Origin: Gammaproteobacteria bacterium
Lineage (GTDB): Bacteria; Pseudomonadota; Gammaproteobacteria; SZUA-140
NCBI GenBank assembly: GCA_020845975.1
Contig: JADLET010000117.1
Span: forward strand, 1 to 43,093
Length of the DNA stretch: 43,093 bases
Reading direction: 5' to 3'
The notes under the pieces were generated by a model. It did not search any database and was not told the origin of the DNA. It saw only the letters and a list, made by a program, of their open reading frames with translations. This document shows, one piece after another, positions 16,712 through 24,287 of this stretch. Position 1 is the stretch's first letter. Each line of letters begins with the position of its first letter. The position numbers were made by a program, and so were the translations under genes.

Positions 16712-18163
16712 ATGGCGATTCGCTGGGGAAGTTACAAGGTCAAGGGTATACACGACGAGCTGATACGCGCGGCCGGTCGCCCGCGGCCGGCCGCGCGCGC
16801 ACTGTGCCAGTACCTGAGCGCGCTCAAGGATGAGGAGATCGCCGAGTACAAGGCGGCGGCAGATCTCGCCATCCGTGTCATGGGCATCACCTTTCGCGTC
16901 TACACCGAGGCGGAAGGATCCATCGACCGCGCCTGGCCCTTCGATATCATCCCGCGCGTCATCGCCCGCGACGAGTGGGTGCGCATCGAAGCCGGATTGC
17001 GCCAGCGCGTGCGGGCGCTCAACCTGTTTATCGATGATGTGTACCATGGGCAGCGCGCGCTGAAGGACGGAATCGTCCCGGCGGAACTGATCGCGGATTC
17101 GAAGAACTTCCGCCCGCAGTGCGTCGGCGTCGACCCGCCCCGCGGCGTGTGGGCGCACATCTGCGGTTCCGATCTGGTGCGTGACAGCGACGGAACGGTA
17201 TATGTGCTGGAGGACAACCTGCGCGTCCCCTCCGGCGTGTCATATATGCTGGAGAATCGCGCGGTGATGAAGCGCGTGTTCCCGGAGCTGTTCCAGAGCC
17301 ACAGCATTTTGCCGGTAGACGACTACCCCTCGCAGCTGTATGACATGCTGGCGTCGCTGTCACCGCGGCCGGGGCCGCGTCCCGAGGTCGTGGTGCTGAC
17401 CCCGGGAGTGTACAACTCGGCCTACTTCGAGCATTCCTACCTGGCGCAACAGATGGGCGCGGAGCTGGTGGAGGGCGGCGATCTGGTCGTCGACAGCGAC
17501 GATTGCGTGTACATGCGCACCGTCGCGGGGCTCGCGCGCGTCGATGTCATCTACCGCCGCATCGACGATCTGTTTCTCGATTCCGAGGTCTTCAATGCGG
17601 ACTCCCTGCTCGGCGTGCCGGGACTGATGCGGGCATGGAAGGCCGGCAAGGTCGCGCTTGCAAACGCACCCGGCGCCGGCGTCGCTGACGACAAGGTGAT
17701 CTACAGCTATGTGCCCGACCTCATCCGCTACTATCTTGCGGAAGAGCCACTGTTGCCAAACGTTCCGACCTACCGTTGCGTCAATCGCGATGAGCGCGAT
17801 TACGTGATCGGCAACATGGAGAAACTGGTGGTCAAGCCGGCCAACGAGTCCGGCGGCTATGGCATGCTGATCGGTCCGCAATCGACCACGAAGGAGCGTG
17901 AACGCTTCGCGCGCCTGATCCGGCGCGACGCGCGTAATTATATCGCGCAGCCGCACCTGAGCCTGTCGACGACACCAACCCTGGTCGCCAACCATGTCGA
18001 GCCGCGCCATGTCGATCTGCGCCCCTTCATTCTGTCCGGGCAGGAGACCTATGTTACCACCGGCGGGTTGACGCGCGTCGCGCTGCGCAAGGGCTCGAGT
18101 GTGGTGAATTCCTCCCAGGGCGGCGGCAGCAAGGATACCTGGATCGTGGATACCGAGGCCTGA
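16712..18163 (+). CDS. Circularly permuted type 2 ATP-grasp ligase (COG2308)
   Basis: A 483-residue predicted carboxylate-amine ligase of the circularly permuted ATP-grasp family. Visible signatures are YVLEDNLRVPSGVSYMLENR (about 168-187), VLTPGVYNSAYFEH (about 228-241) and the ATP-binding strand MEKLVVKPANESGGYGMLIG (about 370-389). A further motif HVDLRPFIL is near 432, and the family C-terminus GSSVVNSSQGGGSKDTW follows. Such enzymes are predicted to form peptide or amide bonds, with alpha-E, transglutaminase and Anbu partners, but the substrate is not established. The ATG at 16712 has no strong Shine-Dalgarno. The alpha-E gene starts 2 bp after the stop, so the two are certainly coexpressed. 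Confidence 0.92.
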   Translation: MAIRWGSYKVKGIHDELIRAAGRPRPAARALCQYLSALKDEEIAEYKAAADLAIRVMGITFRVYTEAEGSIDRAWPFDIIPRVIARDEWVRIEAGLRQRVRALNLFIDDVYHGQRALKDGIVPAELIADSKNFRPQCVGVDPPRGVWAHICGSDLVRDSDGTVYVLEDNLRVPSGVSYMLENRAVMKRVFPELFQSHSILPVDDYPSQLYDMLASLSPRPGPRPEVVVLTPGVYNSAYFEHSYLAQQMGAELVEGGDLVVDSDDCVYMRTVAGLARVDVIYRRIDDLFLDSEVFNADSLLGVPGLMRAWKAGKVALANAPGAGVADDKVIYSYVPDLIRYYLAEEPLLPNVPTYRCVNRDERDYVIGNMEKLVVKPANESGGYGMLIGPQSTTKERERFARLIRRDARNYIAQPHLSLSTTPTLVANHVEPRHVDLRPFILSGQETYVTTGGLTRVALRKGSSVVNSSQGGGSKDTWIVDTEA

Positions 18164-18165
18164 GC

Positions 18166-19086
18166 ATGCTGTCGCGAGTGGCCAATGACCTGTACTGGAT
18201 GGCGCGCTACATCGAGCGCGCCGAGAACACCGCGCGCCTCATCAACGTCAATACCCATTTGCTGCTCGACCTGCCCAGGCACATCCGGCCCGGCTGGGAG
18301 CCGATCATCGACATCACCGGCAGCCGGCCGCTGTTCTTTGCCCAGCACCAGGAAGCCGACGAACGCAGCGTGGTGCGTTTCCTGGTGGCCAGCCCGGCGA
18401 ATCCGGGTTCGCTGCTGAGCTCATTGTACGCGGCGCGCGAGAATGCGCGCACCACGCGGGAATTCATCCCGCGCGAGGTGTGGGAGCAGGTGAATCAGCT
18501 CTATCTGTTCGCCAGGGAGGAGTCCGGTCTCGCGCTGGTGCAGCGTACCCGTTACGACTTCCTGAGCGGGATTATCCGCGGCGTGCAGACCATCACCGGC
18601 ATGCTGTCCGGGGCGATGATGCATGATGAGGGCTACGACTTCATGCGCCTGGGACGCAATCTGGAGCGCGCCGACATGACCACGCGCATCGTCGATGTGC
18701 GCTCGGTGACGCTGTTGCCGGAACTGCATGAGGATCTGACGCCGTTCGAGAACATCCAGTGGATGAGCGTGCTGAAGTCGCTGACCGCGTATCAGATGTA
18801 CCGCCGTACCATGCAGGTGCGCGTACGCCGGCCCGACGTGCTGCGTTTTCTGCTGCAGGAGCGCTGTTTTCCGCGTTCCTTCTATCATGCCGTATCCGAA
18901 GCGGAGTCCTGTCTGCGCCAGTTGCCGCGTCCGGCGGTTCCGCTCGGCGCGCTGCACGACGTTCAGGATCAGGTGCGTGCGGCAAAGCCCGACCTGCTGC
19001 TCCAGGATGAACTGCACCGCTTTATCGATGATCTCCAGCTTGGCCTGATCCGCGTCAACGAGGCTGTCGCGGCCACGTATTTCTGA
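18166..19086 (+). CDS. Alpha-E domain protein (COG2307)
   Basis: A 306-residue all-helical protein of the alpha-E family, starting MLSRVANDLYWMARYIERAENTAR, which is the family's characteristic N-terminus. Further conserved segments are LYAARENARTTREFIPREVWE (starts near 87), and FMRLGRNLERADMTTRIVDV near 162. It has no known catalytic motif; it is always found with the circularly permuted ATP-grasp ligase and is presumed to be a partner or substrate-binding subunit. It directly follows that gene. In many genomes a transglutaminase-like gene comes next, but here the next gene is a convergent HAD phosphatase separated by repeat elements. The protein looks full-length. Confidence 0.92.
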   Translation: MLSRVANDLYWMARYIERAENTARLINVNTHLLLDLPRHIRPGWEPIIDITGSRPLFFAQHQEADERSVVRFLVASPANPGSLLSSLYAARENARTTREFIPREVWEQVNQLYLFAREESGLALVQRTRYDFLSGIIRGVQTITGMLSGAMMHDEGYDFMRLGRNLERADMTTRIVDVRSVTLLPELHEDLTPFENIQWMSVLKSLTAYQMYRRTMQVRVRRPDVLRFLLQERCFPRSFYHAVSEAESCLRQLPRPAVPLGALHDVQDQVRAAKPDLLLQDELHRFIDDLQLGLIRVNEAVAATYF

Positions 19087-19097
19087 ACAGTAATGAT

Positions 19098-19184
19098 GGG
19101 GACGGACTTAAGTCCGTCCCCTGCGGGGCAGGATGGCGCGGACTGGGGTGAGCAAACCGGGTCTGATTTGAAATCTATCCCCAT
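19098..19184. repeat. Repeat elements C2 and C3 between convergent alpha-E and HAD genes
   Basis: C2 at 19098-19121 is a perfect 24-bp palindrome with half-site GGGGACGGACTT. C3 at about 19159-19184 is an imperfect relative ending CTGATTTGAAATCTATCCCC. The core TTGAAAT is shared with C1 at 15792-15818. Together they fill most of the 98-bp gap and end one base before the HAD stop codon. They are probably mobile REP-like sequences or terminator hairpins; no associated transposase is in the window. Confidence 0.7.
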
Positions 19185-20015
19185 TTAGAGTCTGTCGAGC
19201 AGCCAGGTGGGGTGCAGGTGCGCCGGCAGCGATGCCGGGATTCCGGTCGATATCCCGCCGGCCACCAGCGCCGCCGCCAGGCCGAACTCGCGCGCGCCGC
19301 GAATATCCGTGGCGAGCTGGTCGCCGATCATGACCATGTCGCGCGTGCCGCTGCGTCGCAGCGCCTCCTCGAAAATCGTCGCATGCGGTTTGCCGAGGCG
19401 GAGAAAGGTCAAGCCGGCCCGTCCCGGGTAACGCAGGGCCAGCGCCGCCTCGAACATCAGCGCCATGGCGCCGGCGGCGATGCCAAACTCCCCGGCGGAT
19501 TTGAGGAAGACCAGGTCGGGATTGGGCAGGATCAGGTGCGCCGAATCACCGCGGTCGAGCCTGGCATAGAGCGCGGACAGGGTGCGGTCGATGCCGTCCA
19601 GAAAGGGAAAGCCATTCTCGTCGCACAGCACCAGAGTCTCGAAATCCTCTCCGATCGGCACGCTCACGCCGCCCGCGCGTTCGACGAAGCGGACGCTGTC
19701 CGTTGTGCCAAGCACCGCGCAGCGGCTGCCGGTGAGATTGAGTCCGGCGAAGCAGGCGGGCAGCAGTGTGCCGGCGGAGATGATGCGGTCGGACTCGATT
19801 TCCAGTCCGAACCCCCGATAGCGCCGGCTCGCTGTCTCCGGAAGCTTGGAGGCATCATTGGTCAGGAGGTAGTAGGGTTTTCCCGTGCGATTGAGGCGTT
19901 CGATCAGTTCGCGCGCGCCGGGGAGCGCGCCCGCCGTGCCCACCAGTACACCGTAGGCGTCGAGCAGCAGTACGGAATGGCGTTCGATCAGTTCGTCAAT
20001 CCGGGTCGTCTTCAT
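19185..20015 (-). CDS. HAD class IIA hydrolase-like protein with altered motif I
   Basis: A 276-residue HAD superfamily protein of the IIA (NagD/PLP-phosphatase-like) subclass. Motif I is LLLDAYGVLV: the nucleophile D19 is present, but the second Asp of the usual DxD is Tyr21. Motif II is LLTNDAS, the lysine motif is RLGKPHATIF and motif III is MIGDQLATDI. The protein belongs to a subgroup (TIGR01459-like) in which DxDG becomes DxWG or DxYG; catalysis may be weak or use another acid. The substrate is unknown. It has the two-domain layout and normal length. The ATG is at 20013-20015, and the stop abuts repeat C3. It is divergent from the DMT transporter gene. Confidence 0.87.
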   Translation of the reverse strand: MKTTRIDELIERHSVLLLDAYGVLVGTAGALPGARELIERLNRTGKPYYLLTNDASKLPETASRRYRGFGLEIESDRIISAGTLLPACFAGLNLTGSRCAVLGTTDSVRFVERAGGVSVPIGEDFETLVLCDENGFPFLDGIDRTLSALYARLDRGDSAHLILPNPDLVFLKSAGEFGIAAGAMALMFEAALALRYPGRAGLTFLRLGKPHATIFEEALRRSGTRDMVMIGDQLATDIRGAREFGLAAALVAGGISTGIPASLPAHLHPTWLLDRL

Positions 20016-20159
20016 GAATTACGTATGTTCCAGTAATATCGGGTGCGCCGGTTCCGGGGCGCGCATCGTGCGATGGTAGGGGCCGTGCCCGGGAAACGCA
20101 ACGGGAACACATGAGACGATCCAGACCTCCATTCCACTCCGCCGGACAGTCAGGCTGAC

Positions 20160-21035
20160 GTGCACTGGCTCATTCTCGCGATGATCTGCGCCATCTCCCT
20201 CGGCGCGGCGGATGCCCTGACCCGGCACTACTTCCGGGATTATCGCGGCTGGGAGCTGGTGTTGCTGCGCTTTGCCGCGCCGGGCATATTGCTGCTTCCG
20301 CTCGCCGTGGCCAATCCGATCCCGGCCTCGCTGCCGCCGGCGTTCTGGATCGGCATGCTGGTGCTCGCCCCGCTCGAGCTGGGCGCGATGTGGCTCTATG
20401 TGCGCGCCATCCGCGACAGCCCGCTCTACCTCACGCTTCCGTATGTATCTTTCACCCCGGTGTTCAATGTGCTGACCGGCTATCTGTTTCTTGGCGAGAC
20501 TATCAGCACGCGCGGGTTCTCCGGCATCCTGCTGGTGGTGCTCGGCACCTGGCTGCTCAATGTGGACAGGAGTGCGCAGGGATTCTTACGCGCCGGATTC
20601 GCTCCCTTGCGCGCCATCACCCGCGAGCGTGGTTCGCGCGAGATGCTCATCGTGGCCGTGGTCTATGCCGTCACCTCGGCGCTGGGAAAGCAGGTGATGG
20701 GATATGCTACGCCGGAAAGCTTTGGCGCGTTCTATTTCGTGTTCATTGGCGGCATCGTGCTGGCGGCGACCCTCGTGTTGAGGCCGGCGGGTTTGCGTGC
20801 CCTGGCGCGGCGTCCGCTGCCGCTGCTTCTGGTCGGGGGGATGATGGCTGTCATGGTCGTGACGCATTTCATTGCCATCGCCGCCGTGGAGGTGGCCTAT
20901 TTCCTCGCGGTCAAGCGGAGCAGCCTGATTTTCGCTATCTTATTCGCCATGGTCCTGTTTCATGAACGTCCCTCCGGGCGCCATCTCCTCGCGAGCGTAT
21001 TGATGGTCGCCGGTGTGGCCTTGATCCTGATATGA
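20160..21035 (+). CDS. DMT-superfamily (EamA-like) transporter
   Basis: A 291-residue inner-membrane protein with about ten predicted TM segments in two EamA-like halves. The first half contains LPYVSFTPVFNVLTGYLFLGE and the second ends FLAVKRSSLIFAILFAMVLFHERPSG, the typical EamA repeat ends with their conserved Glu. It may export metabolites or amino acids; the substrate cannot be inferred. The start is GTG at 20160, directly before the first TM segment, without a strong ribosome-binding site. Its TGA overlaps the ATG of the phospholipase gene by 4 bp (ATGA), so the two are translationally coupled. A functional link between a transporter and OMPLA is not obvious. Confidence 0.87.
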   Translation: MHWLILAMICAISLGAADALTRHYFRDYRGWELVLLRFAAPGILLLPLAVANPIPASLPPAFWIGMLVLAPLELGAMWLYVRAIRDSPLYLTLPYVSFTPVFNVLTGYLFLGETISTRGFSGILLVVLGTWLLNVDRSAQGFLRAGFAPLRAITRERGSREMLIVAVVYAVTSALGKQVMGYATPESFGAFYFVFIGGIVLAATLVLRPAGLRALARRPLPLLLVGGMMAVMVVTHFIAIAAVEVAYFLAVKRSSLIFAILFAMVLFHERPSGRHLLASVLMVAGVALILI

Positions 21036-21967
21036 ATGTGACGCACCCCTTCAGAGGCTCCATGGCGTCGCCGTGGCGCCGCGTCCTGCTGGCCGCCCTC
21101 TGCGCCGTGGCGTCCGGAGCGCAGGCCGGGGAGGCCGGCGCGTCATCGTCAGCGGACGCGACGGCGCATGTCTATCAGTCGCCGCTCGACAAACGCATCG
21201 AGATCGAGCAGATGTCCCAGGACAATCCCTTTGTGCTGACTTCGCACAAACCAACCTATTTATTGCCGATCGCCTATAACAGCCGGCCGAACGGCATTGC
21301 CGTGGGTGAGGACGGTGAAGATCTGGACAGCATCGAGATGAAGTTCCAGGTCAGCCTGAAATTCAGCGTGTGGCGTCATATTTTCGGTGACAACAGCCAC
21401 CTCTCCCTGGCCTATACCCAGCAGGCCTACTGGCAGGCCTATAACGATGACATCTCTTCACCGTTCCGCGAAACCAGTCATGAGCCCGAGGTCATGCTCT
21501 CCTTTACTACTGATTTCGACGTGCTCGGCATGCGCAACCGCATGCTGGTATTCGGTTTCGTTCACCAGTCGAATGGACAGACCGAAGAGTTCTCACGCAG
21601 CTGGAACCGTCTATATGCCAGCTTTATCCTGGAGCGGCGCAATCTGATGATCAGCTTCCGGCCCTGGTATCGCCTGCCCGAGGAGGCCAAGGACGATGAC
21701 AATCCGGACATCGAAGAGTACATAGGTCACGGCGACCTGACGCTGGCGTATGAAAGCGAACGCAATGTGTACAGCCTGCTGTTCCGCAACAATCTGAAGA
21801 CCGGAGGCGACAACCGCGGCGCGATACAGCTTGATTGGAGTTTCCCGCTCAAGAACAGGATCAAGGGCTATGTGCAGATTTTCAACGGTTACGGGGAAAG
21901 CCTGATCGATTACGATCATTCGGTGACCCGCTTCGGCCTCGGCATCATGCTGAATGACTGGCTGTAG
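21032..21967 (+). CDS. pldA: Outer-membrane phospholipase A (OMPLA)
   Basis: A 311-residue outer-membrane beta-barrel phospholipase. The signal peptide ends near residue 32 (SGAQA). The catalytic residues of OMPLA are present: H178 and S180 in FVHQSNGQ, and N192 in SRSWNRLY. The rest alternates into 12 expected strands and ends in an aromatic/hydrophobic C-terminus (NDWL), though Leu replaces the usual Phe. The enzyme is Ca2+-dependent, active as a dimer, and hydrolyses phospholipids that have reached the outer leaflet, maintaining membrane asymmetry. The ATG overlaps the preceding transporter stop. Repeat element B starts 12 bp after the stop. Confidence 0.93.
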   Translation: MNVTHPFRGSMASPWRRVLLAALCAVASGAQAGEAGASSSADATAHVYQSPLDKRIEIEQMSQDNPFVLTSHKPTYLLPIAYNSRPNGIAVGEDGEDLDSIEMKFQVSLKFSVWRHIFGDNSHLSLAYTQQAYWQAYNDDISSPFRETSHEPEVMLSFTTDFDVLGMRNRMLVFGFVHQSNGQTEEFSRSWNRLYASFILERRNLMISFRPWYRLPEEAKDDDNPDIEEYIGHGDLTLAYESERNVYSLLFRNNLKTGGDNRGAIQLDWSFPLKNRIKGYVQIFNGYGESLIDYDHSVTRFGLGIMLNDWL

Positions 21968-21978
21968 AAAAATATTCG

Positions 21979-22146
21979 GGACTAAGGACTAAGGACTGAG
22001 TAATGCCCTGTAATGTTGTGTTTGAATCCTGCGGCCTACCCCGGACTGTCTAAAAGAGTCTGTCTTCCCGGATTCCGCTGCTCTCCATCCGGGCTACAAG
22101 ATCGATGTGGTTCTGACGTGTTTGTATTGCTTAGTCCTTAGTACTG
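21979..22146. repeat. Repeat element B: inverted GGACTAAGGACTAAG arms between convergent genes
   Basis: The left arm at 21979-22003 carries GGACTAAGGACT twice in overlapping form followed by GAGTAA. The right arm at 22130-22146 reads CTTAGTCCTTAGTACTG, its inverse. The spacer is about 125 bp and shares GGTTCTGAC with element A at 11572-11706. The right arm supplies the TAA stop of the pseudouridine synthase gene. Confidence 0.75.
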
Positions 22147-22706
22147 CCTTTCAACCGGACGGGGTCTTCGTAACGCCACGCGCCGGGGGCCAGTCCATCC
22201 AGCGTGATGGCGCCGATCGCGTAGCGGATCAGACGCAAGGTGGGGTGGCCGACCGCGGCGGTCATGCGTCGCACCTGGCGGTTGCGACCCTCGCGGATGG
22301 ATAAGCTGATCCACGTGGCAGGGATGTTCGCCCGGAACCGGATGGGCGGGTCGCGCCGCCACAGGTCCGCCGGTTCCTCCATGCGTTTGGCGCGGGCCGG
22401 TTGCGTTGGTCCGTCATTCAGTAGCACGCCAGTCGCCAGCCGGCGCAGCGCGGCATCGTCAGGGACGCCCTCCACCTGCACCCAGTAAGTTTTCCACAGC
22501 TTGAAGCGCGGATGCGCGATGCGCTGCTGCAGCTTTCCGTCACCGGTGAGCAGGACCAGGCCTTCGCTGTCGCGGTCGAGGCGGCCCGCCGGGCGGAAGC
22601 CGGGCGCGCGCAGGCAGTCGGCGAGCGTCCGTCGCGCACCACCCACATCGCTGAATTGACACAACATATCGTAGGGTTTATTGCAGGCGATGAGCTGAGT
22701 GGCCAT
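22131..22706 (-). CDS. rluE: RluE-type 23S rRNA pseudouridine synthase
   Basis: A 191-residue member of the RsuA/RluB/E/F family without an S4 domain, as expected for RluE. It starts MATQLIACNKPYDMLCQFSD and has the catalytic motif RPAGRLDRDSEGLVLLT with D44. The motif WKTYWVQVEG and the RNA-binding end IREGRNRQVRRMTAAVGHPTLRLIR match the family. In E. coli RluE modifies U2457 of 23S rRNA. I chose the ATG at 22704-22706 from the alignment by eye; an ATG at 22728-22730 is possible, and neither has a strong ribosome-binding site. The stop codon is contributed by repeat element B, giving the tail KGSTKD. It is divergent from the next gene. Confidence 0.9.
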   Translation of the reverse strand: MATQLIACNKPYDMLCQFSDVGGARRTLADCLRAPGFRPAGRLDRDSEGLVLLTGDGKLQQRIAHPRFKLWKTYWVQVEGVPDDAALRRLATGVLLNDGPTQPARAKRMEEPADLWRRDPPIRFRANIPATWISLSIREGRNRQVRRMTAAVGHPTLRLIRYAIGAITLDGLAPGAWRYEDPVRLKGSTKD

Positions 22707-22873
22707 CGGGTGATTATTGCAGTTTCTCATCGGGTCGCGAATGGGGAGGTTCGTCATACCGGTTGATGCGATGGGTAAGAGTAAGAAATTCACTGATAAT
22801 CGGCTAGGAGCGCCGGTGGGGAATGGATTAAGATATGTCTGTTCATCGATGTACAGCCTGATAGAGGGAAACC

Positions 22874-23533
22874 ATGGCGGGATCCGCGTATGTGCTTCGA
22901 TTGATTTCGCTGATGGGGATGCTGCTGCTATCACCCTGGGTGCGGGCGGACGTTACCGACCCCGGCATCGTGGCATCGCGTGAGCTCTTTTATCAGGGCG
23001 TCGACGGAGACAGGCGCGCCGTGCGCGAGGCGCTGCGCCAATTCCGGGAGTTAAAGGCGGGACGCCCCGACGACCCGCTCGTCCAGGCCTATATCGGGGC
23101 TTGCGAGGCGCTGCTTGGGCGCGATGGCAGTAACGTGACAGCCAAACGTACCAATACGGGCCAGGCGGTACGCGATCTCGACGCGGCGCTGGTCTTGCTG
23201 GTCCGTCGGGTGGGTGACGATTCCGCCACAGTCTCCGCATCGACCGTCCTCGAGACCAAGCTCGTCATTGCCAACGCCTACCTGCACATTCCGAGTTTCT
23301 ACAACCGCCTGGAGGATGGTCAGCGCCTGCTGCGTGAGCTTCAGCAGGATCCCCGCCTCGACTTCATGTCGCCCGGTTTTCGCGCCTCCGTCCTGGTTTC
23401 CGCCGCCACCGTCGCGCGAATGCGTGAACGTCCGGACGACACAATGCATCTGCTGAAGCGCGCGCAGGAACTCGACCCCGTGGGGCGCGAGGGGAAGCGT
23501 GCGCAGCACATGCTGGCTGCTGAGACGGAATGA
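22874..23533 (+). CDS. Secreted helical-repeat hypothetical protein
   Basis: A 219-residue protein with a signal peptide (MAGSAYVLRLISLMGMLLLSPWVRA, cut near 26). The mature region is helical and looks like a short TPR or superhelix: SRELFYQGVDGDRRAVREALRQFRELK, PDDPLVQAYIGACEALLGRD and VLETKLVIANAYLHIPSFY. The end, MHLLKRAQELDPVGREGKRA, resembles a closing TPR helix. I do not recognise the specific family. The start has GAGGGA about 8 bases upstream. tRNA-Leu lies 85 bp downstream on the same strand. It is probably periplasmic and may mediate protein contacts. Confidence 0.8.
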   Translation: MAGSAYVLRLISLMGMLLLSPWVRADVTDPGIVASRELFYQGVDGDRRAVREALRQFRELKAGRPDDPLVQAYIGACEALLGRDGSNVTAKRTNTGQAVRDLDAALVLLVRRVGDDSATVSASTVLETKLVIANAYLHIPSFYNRLEDGQRLLRELQQDPRLDFMSPGFRASVLVSAATVARMRERPDDTMHLLKRAQELDPVGREGKRAQHMLAAETE

Positions 23534-23618
23534 CCCTCACCGATTTCGCGCGAGGTGACGGGAACTTCGTGCTACCATAGGCGCCTGCATCCGCGGTCCG
23601 TATCGAGGGACGGCATAT

Positions 23619-23702
23619 GCGCAGGTGGCGAAACGGCAGACGCGCTGGTTTTAGGTACCAGTGGGGCAACCCGTGAGAGTTCGAGTCTCTCCCTGCGCAC
23701 CA
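23619..23702 (+). tRNA. leuW: tRNA-Leu (anticodon UAG)
   Basis: An 84-nt class II tRNA. The acceptor stem pairs GCGCAGG with CCTGCGC, followed by discriminator A and an encoded CCA at 23700-23702. The anticodon stem is CTGGT/ACCAG with loop TTTAGGT, giving anticodon TAG at 23652-23654 (reads CUA/CUN). A short variable arm (GGGGCAACCC) and a T arm with GAGAGTTCGAGTCTCTC complete the fold. Long variable arm and TAG anticodon identify tRNA-Leu. Confidence 0.95.
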
Positions 23703-23735
23703 GCATATTTCCCGTTCGGGCCGCGACCCTGACGC

Positions 23736-24287
23736 TTAACCATGAAACGCCCCTTCCGATTTCAGGTAGGCGATTTCGTCCGCCGTGCTTTCCCGTCCCA
23801 GGGCTTTATTGCGATGAGGAAATCGCCCGAAGCGCCGGATGATGTCGCGGTGATGCAGGGCGTAGCGGGCGTTGTCTAGTCCTGCCTCGGTGAACAGGCG
23901 GACCGAGTAGTCCTGGTCGTCCGGCGCCTCACTGTGCATCAAGGGCATGTACAGAAACGCGCGCCGCCAGCCTTCGAGCTCCTGGTCGAATCCCCGCGCG
24001 ATCGCGGCGAGTACGATGCGGCGGGCGTGCGCATCGTTGGCATAGGCATCCCCGCGGTTGCGGTTGAAATTGCGCGAACACTGATCAAGAAGTATGACGA
24101 GAGCCAGGGACCCGGTGGCGGTACTCTCCCAGCCATCGAGCTCCCCATTCGCGGCGCGGCGGTGCAGAGCGCTGAAGCGTCGCACCAGATCGCGGTCGAA
24201 ATCCTCCGAGGCATTGAACCAGTATTTACGCGCGGACGCGGAAAACCAGTGGTCGAGCACGGATTGGGTGGCGGAATCGGGTATCAC
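23736..24287 (-). CDS. DUF924-family protein
   Basis: A 183-residue all-helical protein of the DUF924 family. Conserved segments are VLDHWFSASARKYWFNASEDFDRDL, SLALVILLDQCSRNFNRNRGDAYAND, FLYMPLMHSEAPDDQ and a C-terminal GRFPHRNKALGRES. The biochemical function is unknown; the fold is TPR-like. I prefer the GTG at 24285-24287: it overlaps the TGA of the upstream HAD gene in a GTGA arrangement, has GGAG just upstream, and places the start a few residues before conserved sequence. A GTG at 24321-24323 in the same frame is an alternative. The short upstream gap and overlap show an operon with the HAD gene. It ends 33 bp from the tRNA. Confidence 0.9.
   Translation of the reverse strand: MIPDSATQSVLDHWFSASARKYWFNASEDFDRDLVRRFSALHRRAANGELDGWESTATGSLALVILLDQCSRNFNRNRGDAYANDAHARRIVLAAIARGFDQELEGWRRAFLYMPLMHSEAPDDQDYSVRLFTEAGLDNARYALHHRDIIRRFGRFPHRNKALGRESTADEIAYLKSEGAFHG

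Noticed and set aside
11572-22146. GGACTAAGGACT direct copies considered as a CRISPR or satellite array
   Set aside because: Only two or three overlapping units occur at each place, with no regularly spaced unique spacers and no cas gene.
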